Shown here: positions 58,312 through 64,000 of the stretch, in pieces
Layout of the letters: the number at the start of each line of letters is the position of its first letter
Numbering within the stretch: position 1 is the first letter of the stretch
Assembly: GCF_002943525.1 (NCBI RefSeq)
Contig: NZ_CP025394.1
Span: 682,001-746,000 of the forward strand
Reading direction: 5' to 3'
Source: Kitasatospora sp. MMS16-BH015
Lineage (GTDB): Bacteria > Actinomycetota > Actinomycetes > Streptomycetales > Streptomycetaceae
Length of the DNA stretch: 64,000 bases
The notes under the pieces: model-generated
Told to the model about the DNA's origin: nothing
What the model saw: only the letters and a program-made list of their open reading frames with translations
Databases searched by the model: none
Made by a program: the position numbers and the translations under genes

Positions 58312-58797
58312 TCAACTCTCCAGGTAGGCCACGCTCCCGCTGCGCCGGGCCCGGTCGATCTCGTGCAGGCGCCGGAAGCTCTTCGGCGCCATCAGCTGCG
58401 CCCACTCGTCGACGGTCTGCACCCGCCACTCGCTGTGCTCGTCGCTGAGCTCCACCCGCGCGAGTTGCTCGGGGGTCAGGCACCCGCCGTCGAACAGGAA
58501 GCCCACGTGGGTGCGCGGCCAGTCCGGCCGCCGGGCGATGAAGTGCACGCCCAGCAGGCGGGGTTCGCCCTCGAAGACCAGCCCGGTCTCCTCCCGGGTC
58601 TCCCGCACGGCGCACTCCCACGGGGTCTCGCCGGGGTCCATGTTGCCGCCGGGCCACTGCCAGGGCTCCTGGCTGTAGCCGGCCCGCAGCTGGAACGGGC
58701 GGCCCTCCTGGTCGGTGAAGTAGAGGCAGGCGTAGGAGGTGGAGTTGGCGATGGTCCGCACGTACTCCTCCGGCGGCAGCCACCGGTCAGATGCCAC
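58312..58797 (-). CDS. Nudix hydrolase A
   Basis: The 161-residue protein has the Nudix box GGNMDPGETPWECAVRETREETGL (GX5EX7REUXEEXGU) with its Glu-rich metal helix. Flanking strands include ACLYFTDQEGRPFQL and VGFLFDGGCLTPEQL. GTG 58797 is chosen because GGAGG lies 6 bases upstream; it overlaps the end of the second Nudix gene by 11 bases. The substrate, a nucleotide-diphosphate derivative or related compound, cannot be told from sequence. Confidence 0.85.
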   Translation of the reverse strand: MASDRWLPPEEYVRTIANSTSYACLYFTDQEGRPFQLRAGYSQEPWQWPGGNMDPGETPWECAVRETREETGLVFEGEPRLLGVHFIARRPDWPRTHVGFLFDGGCLTPEQLARVELSDEHSEWRVQTVDEWAQLMAPKSFRRLHEIDRARRSGSVAYLES

Positions 58798-59296
58798 GGT
58801 CGGCCTCCAGTTCGGCACGCGAGACGGTCAGCACCCTGGTCACCCCGTCGGCGCGGGCGGCCAGCGCCGCCGCCAGCCGCTCGGCCCGGATCGGTCCCAA
58901 CAGGGCGGGGAATTCAGCCGGTTCGGCCCAGCGGGCGGCGTCGATCTCGGATTCCTGCAGGGTCAGCTCGGTGTCGGCGGGGATGGTGCCGAGGTCGAAG
59001 TAGAGCTGCACGCCGGGCTGGTCGATGCCCTGACCGCTCGCCGTCACCCAGGAGATGCAGAGCAGCCGGCCCGCCGTCAGCTCGAGGCCGATCTCCTCCC
59101 GGGTCTCGCGCGCCGCGCCCTCGGCCGGCCCCTCCTCGGGCTCGATCATGCCGCCCACCAACTGGTGGTACGGCCGGAAGGACTTGACCAGCAGCGCCCG
59201 CCCCCGCTCGTCGGTGATCACGGCCCCGACCGAGGTGTACGCCCTCGGCAGGCTCGCGAGCCACTGCTCGCGCTCGACGGGTGGGGTCGACGGCAT
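58787..59296 (-). CDS. Nudix hydrolase B
   Basis: The 169-residue protein has a complete Nudix box GGMIEPEEGPAEGAARETREEIGL. Preceding strands are SVGAVITDERGRALLVKSFRPYHQLV and the following ICISWVTASGQ-type region. The Glu residues of the REXXEE segment are all kept. GGAGG is 7 bases before ATG 59296. It is the first of two overlapping Nudix genes, an arrangement suggesting successive hydrolysis or a heteromeric pair. Confidence 0.88.
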   Translation of the reverse strand: MPSTPPVEREQWLASLPRAYTSVGAVITDERGRALLVKSFRPYHQLVGGMIEPEEGPAEGAARETREEIGLELTAGRLLCISWVTASGQGIDQPGVQLYFDLGTIPADTELTLQESEIDAARWAEPAEFPALLGPIRAERLAAALAARADGVTRVLTVSRAELEADRGI

Positions 59297-59440
59297 CCTG
59301 CGGCCTCCAACGGGGTGCGACGGCTCCGGGCCACCCCATCTTGCCAGCCCGGGGGCGGTCGGTGCACATGCCGGTGGAGCGGGCCGGCGTACCGGCCCGC
59401 TCCACCTCACCTGACGGTGCGGTACTTCAGTGACGAGTGA

Positions 59441-61318
59441 TCAGGAGACGGTCACGTCGTCGTAGTAGGTGTAGGTCGGGTCACCCGCGTAGTTGTCGTC
59501 CTTGCTGGTGAGGGTCAGCGTGTAGCTGTGACCGGCCGTCAGGCTGCCGCTCGCGGTCTTCCAACCGGCGCCCTGGGTGCAGGTCTTGGCGAGGACGGTG
59601 GCCGTGGTGCCGGTGGTGTTGTCCTTGAGGGTGGCCGTGGCCCAGTCGTAGGTCACGGTGTCCGGGCAGGTGACGTTGTAGGCGAAGCTGACCTTGGAGC
59701 TGCCACTCGGGGCGGTGAAGGTCTGGGCGATCGAGGAGGTGTTGCTCGGGTTCGCCGAGCCGACCAGCGCGCCGTAGCTGCCGCTGTGCGCCGCCGAGGT
59801 GCTGGCCGAGGCCGAGCCGGTGGCCGTCCAGCTGCTCAGGCTGCCGGTCTCGAAGCCGCCGTTGACGACCCCGCCGCCACCGCCGCTGGTGGAGACCGTC
59901 CAGCTGAACGAGGCGGAGCCGGAGGCGTTCGTGGTGTCCTTCGCGGTGACGGTCACCGAGGAGGTGCCGGTCGCGGTCGGGGTGCCGGAGATCAGACCGG
60001 TGGCGGAGTTGATCGAGAGCCCGGCCGGCAGGCCGGTCGCCGAGTAGGTGAGGGTCTGGCCGGAGGCCGAGTCACTCGCCCTGACCTGGAGCGAGACCGC
60101 CGTGTTGACGATGCTGCTCTGGCTGCCCGGGTTGGTCACCGTGACGGTGTTGCCCTGGCTGCCGCCCACGATCGGGTGCGAGATGGCGCAGGAGTTGGTG
60201 TCGTTCGACCAGCTGGCCTGCTCGGCGTAGGTGCCGAAGGAGCCGAAGGAGATGTTGGCCGCGCCGCCCGCCGTGCCCGGGGAGAGCCAGGCGCACTCGT
60301 CGGAGTTCTCCTGCCCCTGGTAGGAGCTGCCGGAGACGTTGTTGGTCCAACCGCCCGCCGGGTTCTGGTCCGACATCATCTCGTGCCACTCGTGACCCAG
60401 GGTCATCGTCCAACCGTCCAGCGTGCCGGGCGAGTTGACGAAGCCGACGCCGCAGCCGGCCCCGGAGTCGATGTTGTACGGCTGGTTCGAGAAGGCCACG
60501 TCGCCGTACGGGGAGGTGACGGCGCCGCCGGTGAGCGTGGTGTCACCGTTGTAGTCGTGCCAGGCGCAGTACTGGTTCTGGTAGTTGTCGGGGTTGGTGC
60601 CGTGCGGCGACAGGATCACGTAGTACGCGTCCCGGTTGGACGCCGCCGTGGTGTTGCCGAAGTGCCCGGCCGCGTTGACGGCCTCCTGGCCCAGCTGGTG
60701 GCCGCTCGCGGCGCTCGGCGAGGCGGCCGCGTTGTCGTACCAGACGCCGGCCAGCACGCCGCCGGTCTGGTACGGGATGAAGTTCGCGTTGGACGGGCAA
60801 CTCGTGGCACCCGTCGCGACGTTGGGGCCGTCACACCACTGGGTGAGGTCGGCCGACCAGAGCTCGCCGTTGGTGCCGATGCCCTTGAACATCTGCTGGG
60901 TCGCGCCCGCCGCGCCGGCCGAGTCGCCGGAGAACTTGGCGTTGCCGTTGGCGTCGGTGGTCTGGGTGCCCCACTGGTTCCCGTAGAAGACCAGGTAGAC
61001 CTTGGAGTGCCCGCTCTGCACGCCGATCCCGTCGATGCCGCCGCCGTAGGAGAGGGTCTCCGGGCCGGTCGCCACGTTGGGCGTGGGGTGCTGGGCCGCC
61101 CAGCTCTGCATCTTGGCGTGCTGCTGGATGGTCGGCACCACGCCGTGCCGGTAGCTGTGCTGGTACGCCGGGCTGTACGGGTTGACCACAGCGCCGCCGG
61201 TCGAGGGGGCCGGCGCCGGCGCGGAGGCGAAGGCCATCGTGGCGCCGGTGACGAGCGAGAGCGATGCGAGACCGGCCAGAGCCAGTCGGGCCGCACCGCG
61301 GGTGTGGGGGGTACCCAT
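59441..61318 (-). CDS. Large secreted protein with Ig-like and C-terminal jelly-roll domains
   Basis: The 625-residue precursor has a signal peptide (GAARLALAGLASLSLVTGATMA, cleavage near AFASA). Residues 40-330 form a conserved catalytic-looking region: VYLVFYGNQWGTQ, YYVILSPHGTNPDN and WTMTLGHEWHEMMSDQNPAGGW, where the HE...HE pattern resembles gluzincin-type metal sites without a strict HExxH. Residues 340-425 form a putative Ig domain (LPAGLSINSATGLISGTPTAT), then a Gly linker and a C-terminal carbohydrate-binding-like domain (VVNGGFETGSLSSW). Likely an extracellular peptidase-like or wall-associated protein. Confidence 0.75.
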   Translation of the reverse strand: MGTPHTRGAARLALAGLASLSLVTGATMAFASAPAPAPSTGGAVVNPYSPAYQHSYRHGVVPTIQQHAKMQSWAAQHPTPNVATGPETLSYGGGIDGIGVQSGHSKVYLVFYGNQWGTQTTDANGNAKFSGDSAGAAGATQQMFKGIGTNGELWSADLTQWCDGPNVATGATSCPSNANFIPYQTGGVLAGVWYDNAAASPSAASGHQLGQEAVNAAGHFGNTTAASNRDAYYVILSPHGTNPDNYQNQYCAWHDYNGDTTLTGGAVTSPYGDVAFSNQPYNIDSGAGCGVGFVNSPGTLDGWTMTLGHEWHEMMSDQNPAGGWTNNVSGSSYQGQENSDECAWLSPGTAGGAANISFGSFGTYAEQASWSNDTNSCAISHPIVGGSQGNTVTVTNPGSQSSIVNTAVSLQVRASDSASGQTLTYSATGLPAGLSINSATGLISGTPTATGTSSVTVTAKDTTNASGSASFSWTVSTSGGGGGVVNGGFETGSLSSWTATGSASASTSAAHSGSYGALVGSANPSNTSSIAQTFTAPSGSSKVSFAYNVTCPDTVTYDWATATLKDNTTGTTATVLAKTCTQGAGWKTASGSLTAGHSYTLTLTSKDDNYAGDPTYTYYDDVTVS

Positions 61319-61684
61319 GTGTGGGGGGATCCTCTCTCCATTGCAGATCGCCCGTCGCCGGTCGGCCCGGGCGGTGCACTGCTGGAACAAGGCAGCGCGG
61401 CACACCACTCGTGGTGCCAACTGTGCTCACTGGCAGTCGATTTGACCGCGTGACAGCTGGTGGGCCGCGCTCACTGCGGTGAAGCAAACCAGCCTTGACC
61501 GACGACGGTCAACGGTTTTCGCAGCCGAGCACGGCCCCACGGCGACATTCAGAGGAAACTGAGAAGTTGATCCCCACCACACCCCTCGGGGAATTCAGGC
61601 AAAGCCTTTTTCAATTGCCCGCATCGGAATTCCACATTCTCATTCCGACTTGGCAACTCCCTTACCCGGGAGCAGGGTTGGCGA
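61319..61684. other. Upstream region of the secreted protein, with an AT-richer patch
   Basis: No gene is supported in these 366 bases. Bases 61513-61680 are notably richer in A and T than the rest of the window. The interval should hold the promoter of the secreted-protein gene, plus an inverted repeat at 61495-61512. A 68-codon plus-strand frame starts at TTG 61495 but has no ribosome site. Confidence 0.5.
61495..61512. promoter_or_regulatory. Inverted repeat TTGACC-N6-GGTCAA
   Basis: Exact 6-bp inverted arms around GACGAC, about 177 bases upstream of the secreted-protein start, in the intergenic region. It could be an operator or a promoter element containing TTGACC. Confidence 0.5.
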
Positions 61685-62173
61685 TTACCGACCCGCTATG
61701 ACGGGCAGCTCCTTGGACATGCAGACGCACTCCGGCGCATCCCGGTAGACCCCGAACCCGGCCATCGGCTGATAACCCTCGGAGGCGTAGAGCCCGAGCG
61801 CCTCCGGCTGCTCGGTGCCGCTCTCCAGCACCAGCCGGGTGCGGCCGGCCGCGCGGGCGGTCTCCTCCAGGTGGCGCAGCACGGCCCGGGCCAGCCCGCG
61901 GCCCCGGGCGGCGGGTGCCACGTACATCCGCTTGAGCTCGGCGTCGCCCTCGCGCAGGCCGTGCTCGTTGGGCTCCTTGGCCCGCCAGCCGCCGCAGGCC
62001 ACCGGCCGCCCGTCCAGGTAGGCCACCACGAAGAGGCCGGCGGGCTGGTCGAAGTGGTCGGGGTGCATCACGGTCACGTCCATGTCGCCGTAGCGGCGGA
62101 CGTACTCCTGCTGCACCTCTTCGGCCAGCTGCTGCGCATCCGGGTGGCCGTACCCGGTCGTACGAATGTCCAT
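61685..62173 (-). CDS. GNAT acetyltransferase
   Basis: The 162-residue protein has the GNAT core: ELKRMYVAPAARGRGLARAVLRHLEETARAAGR, with R/QxxGxG/A for acetyl-CoA binding, preceded by FVVAYLDGRPVACGGWRAKEP and followed by LVLESGTEQPEALGLYASEGYQ. It acetylates an unknown amine. ATG 62173 follows TAGGGT by 7 bases (leaderless). Confidence 0.9.
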   Translation of the reverse strand: MDIRTTGYGHPDAQQLAEEVQQEYVRRYGDMDVTVMHPDHFDQPAGLFVVAYLDGRPVACGGWRAKEPNEHGLREGDAELKRMYVAPAARGRGLARAVLRHLEETARAAGRTRLVLESGTEQPEALGLYASEGYQPMAGFGVYRDAPECVCMSKELPVIAGR

Positions 62174-62180
62174 GGCCGCC

Positions 62181-62186
62181 ACCCTA
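62181..62186 (-). promoter_or_regulatory. -10 box (TAGGGT), leaderless GNAT transcript
   Basis: TAGGGT on the minus strand, 7 bases before ATG 62173; no ribosome site between. Confidence 0.55.
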
Positions 62187-62247
62187 CGCGGCGGCCATGG
62201 ACTCCCCGGCGATCACCACCCCGCCGGAGCAGCTGCCGGGGCGGGGC

Positions 62248-62670
62248 TCAGCGGGCCTCGAACCGGGCGGCCAGGTCGTCCTTGCCGAACATCCGGGCCG
62301 TGTCGATCGCCGAGGGGGTGCCCGCCTTCGGGTCGGCGCCGCCGTCGAGCAGGGCGTCGATCACGCCCTGCTCGCCCTTGAAGACGGCTCCGGCAAGGGG
62401 GGTCTGGCCCTTGTCGTTGACCCGGTCGGGGTCGGCGCCGCGCTCGATCAGCAGCCGGACCGTCTCCTCGTGGCCGTGGTACGCGGCCAGCATCACCAGG
62501 GTGTCGCCCCGGTCGTTGGCCAGGTTCGCCGGGGCACCGGCGTCCAGGTAGGCGGCCAGCACGGCGGTGCCGCCGGTGCGGGCGGCGTCGAAGAGCTTGC
62601 CGGCCAGCTCGATCACGTCGGCGTCGGGGTGCTGCCCGGCGGCGGAGCCGGACGAGGCGGAATCGGTCAT
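62248..62670 (-). CDS. Ankyrin-repeat protein
   Basis: The 140-residue protein has about three ankyrin units: AGKLFDAARTGGTAVLAAYLDAGAPANLANDRGDTLVMLAAYHGHEETVRLLIERGADPDRVNDKGQTPLAGAVFKGEQGVIDALLDGGADPKAG. It is cytoplasmic, with no signal peptide. GGGAGG lies 9 bases before ATG 62670. Actinomycetes often have small ankyrin proteins next to catalase or other enzymes; none is here, so the partner is unknown. Confidence 0.88.
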   Translation of the reverse strand: MTDSASSGSAAGQHPDADVIELAGKLFDAARTGGTAVLAAYLDAGAPANLANDRGDTLVMLAAYHGHEETVRLLIERGADPDRVNDKGQTPLAGAVFKGEQGVIDALLDGGADPKAGTPSAIDTARMFGKDDLAARFEAR

Positions 62671-63036
62671 GGAGCGGGCCCTCCCGTTTCGTGTGGCGCG
62701 CCGTCTCCCGGGCGCGTCGTTTCCGGTGCCGTCCGGCCTGCGGCCGATCCGACGTACCGCACCGTAGCGGACGACACGCCGCCACGGTGGTAACGCATCC
62801 GTTCGGGCGAATTTCCCTGCGCGCGAAACCCCCTTCTCCGCCCCCGCTCGCCCCGCCCGGGCCGCCCCGAGGCTTCGCGCGCGTACGACCCGGTCTCCAC
62901 CCCGCCGGAGAAACACCCGTTTGCCACATTCCATCATCTATTACTTTTTGTCACGATAAGGACACTTTCGGTAACACCATCGAACACACCTCTTTTTCCA
63001 GTACGTCCCTGTCCCCCCTCTCCGAGGAGCAGACGC
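62671..63036. other. Divergent intergenic region with AT-rich promoter patch
   Basis: No gene in this 366-base gap. The first 250 bases are GC-rich; from about 62917 to 63005 the sequence is markedly AT-richer, with TTACTTTTTGTCACGATAAG. Such a patch is unusual for this genome and is a likely promoter for the small membrane protein and the FtsK-like gene downstream. Confidence 0.55.
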
Positions 63037-63231
63037 GTGATCCTCTCCATCTCCGGCATCGTCCTGTTCGGCACCATCACCTTCCTGTTCTTCCGACGGG
63101 ACGGCCTCAAGCCCTCGCATGCGATCGTCTGCGCCCTCCTCGGCTTCTACATCGCCGGCTCCTCCATCGCGCCCAGCATCCAGGCGGGCGGCGCGAGCCT
63201 GGCCAGCCTGCTCGGCGGCCTCAAGTTCTGA
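63037..63231 (+). CDS. 64-residue membrane protein
   Basis: Two hydrophobic segments are seen (SISGIVLFGTITFLFF and AIVCALLGFYIAGSSIAPSI), ending SLASLLGGLKF. GAGGAG precedes GTG 63037 by 7 bases. It lies 124 bases upstream of the FtsK-like gene on the same strand. Similar small membrane proteins accompany FtsK/Tra-type translocases in actinomycetes; the link here is by position. Confidence 0.7.
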   Translation: MILSISGIVLFGTITFLFFRRDGLKPSHAIVCALLGFYIAGSSIAPSIQAGGASLASLLGGLKF

Positions 63232-63355
63232 CCGGCCCACCGGCCCACGCCGGCCCGGGTGCGGCCCCCACCGCCCCGGGCCCACTGCCGTACCCACCGG
63301 CAGCCGAACCCCCGTAGACCCTGCCCGCCCTCGACCCGCCGGGGAGACCCCAGGA

Positions 63356-64000
63356 ATGTCCCTCAACCGCCAGCTCAGCCGGGGGCGCGACTTCGCCCGC
63401 ACGGCCGGCGACCACGCCGCCGACATGTTCGCGCCGCTCACCATGATCGGCCGCGGGCTGCGCAGCCACGCCGACTGGGCCAAGGGCCGCTGGGCCGCCA
63501 CCCCCAAGGAGCGCCGCGGCCCGACCCTCTTCCTCACCGCCGCCGCCCTGCTGGGCGTGGCCCTGCTGCCGCACGGCCCGCTCTTCGCGCTGATCGCGCT
63601 GATGGGCAGCGCCGCCTGGGCCGGCCGCCGCCCCAAGGCCGTGCCGCCGCCCGCCCCGGACCTGGCCGGGGCCAAGCTCGCCGCCCTCTACGCCGCGCTC
63701 ACCCCCTACCTGGGCGGTTTCGACGACGCGGCTCCGCTCTACCACGCCGAAGGCGACCACAAGGACGCCTTCGACTCCTGGACCTTCGACGAGGAGGGCC
63801 GGCTCACCGCCCTGGAGCTGCGCTACCCGCTCTACTTCACCGACACCGAGCCGGGCGCCCGGGCCCGGATCGAGCAGGTGCTCCAGGGCAAGGCCGGCCG
63901 CTCCCGCGAGTACCGCTTCGACTGGGACGAGGAGCAGAACAAGCTCCGGGTCACCGCGCTCACCCCGCTGGCCACCGACATCCCGGCCCAGGTCTTCGTC
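63356..64000 (+). CDS. FtsK/SpoIIIE-like translocase, N-terminal part (runs off the window)
   Basis: The frame starts at ATG 63356 and stays open to base 64000 (215 codons). The N-terminus is basic (NRQLSRGRDFARTAGDHAA), followed by two membrane-type stretches (LFLTAAALLGVALLPHGPLFALIALMGSAAWAG). The following soluble region contains YPLYFTDTEPGARARIEQVL, GKAGRSREYRFDWDEEQNKLRV and TALTPLATDIPAQVF. That layout and the final segment resemble the N-terminal, pre-motor region of actinomycete FtsK/Tra-type DNA translocases. The ATPase would lie beyond the window, so this is tentative. Confidence 0.55.
   Translation, partial: MSLNRQLSRGRDFARTAGDHAADMFAPLTMIGRGLRSHADWAKGRWAATPKERRGPTLFLTAAALLGVALLPHGPLFALIALMGSAAWAGRRPKAVPPPAPDLAGAKLAALYAALTPYLGGFDDAAPLYHAEGDHKDAFDSWTFDEEGRLTALELRYPLYFTDTEPGARARIEQVLQGKAGRSREYRFDWDEEQNKLRVTALTPLATDIPAQVFV

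Noticed and set aside
61495-61701. 68-codon plus-strand gene starting at TTG
   Set aside because: No ribosome site or recognisable protein, and it crosses into the convergent GNAT end; the TTG is part of an inverted repeat.

Overview
The window is very GC-rich, with strong G/C bias at third codon positions, and reads as chromosomal DNA of a filamentous actinomycete of the Streptomyces/Kitasatospora type. Supporting signs are GTG and TTG starts, leaderless genes with a TANNNT-like box 6 to 7 bases before the start codon, SpoIIE-type PP2C phosphatases, GlxA-type AraC regulators, VKOR/DsbA pairs and long GC-rich hairpin terminators. No rRNA, tRNA or CRISPR array was seen.

Layout. 1-0.85 kb: the 3' end of a GH5-like glycoside hydrolase. 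0.9-5.4 kb: a minus-strand oxidative cluster (flavin monooxygenase, SnoaL-like protein, CocE/NonD hydrolase, NAD-binding epimerase-like protein), with an IS5-family element (copy 1) inserted just upstream. 6.7-10.4 kb: FAD monooxygenase, metallo-beta-lactamase-fold protein, GlxA-type regulator and a decayed second transposase. 10.8-16 kb: methyltransferase, small membrane and hypothetical genes, a lipoprotein, and the pseudouridine-degradation pair PsuG/PsuK. 16.4-27 kb: a secreted transglycosylase-like protein with AAADAK repeats, a glycosyltransferase, a HIT-like protein, an FAD/Fe-S oxidase, a penicillin-binding protein, and a cytoplasmic S8 peptidase paired with an alpha/beta-hydrolase-like protein.

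27.1-33.5 kb is the most notable accessory block. IS copy 2 (apparently identical to copy 1) sits in the stop codon of a DEDDh exonuclease-BRCT-BRCT-TerD fusion. Directly upstream of that fusion lie McrC and an EVE-like/AAA+ McrB, i.e. a type IV restriction pair with an unusual putative nuclease partner. 33.6-46 kb: P450, DinB-like and thioesterase genes, SGNH hydrolase, CBS and SPFH proteins, family 5 uracil-DNA glycosylase, CHAD protein, a Pro/His-rich membrane protein, a DsbA-VKOR oxidative folding pair and a PAS-SpoIIE phosphatase. 46-53.8 kb: a GT1 glycosyltransferase, small stress-type genes (CsbD, PRC-barrel), a YbdK-like ligase, DoxX, and a map-xre pair with a striking triple ACCGGT operator. 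53.9-55.5 kb: an intact alpha/beta hydrolase translationally coupled to a broken caspase-like gene. 55.5-64 kb: membrane proteins, a PadR regulator with a nearby palindrome, two coupled Nudix hydrolases, a large secreted Ig-domain protein, GNAT, an ankyrin protein, and the start of what looks like an FtsK/SpoIIIE-type gene running off the window.

The genes therefore form many short operons rather than one pathway. The best candidates for undescribed biology are the McrBC/exonuclease-TerD block and the hydrolase plus caspase remnant, with the S8 peptidase/hydrolase pair as a weaker lead.
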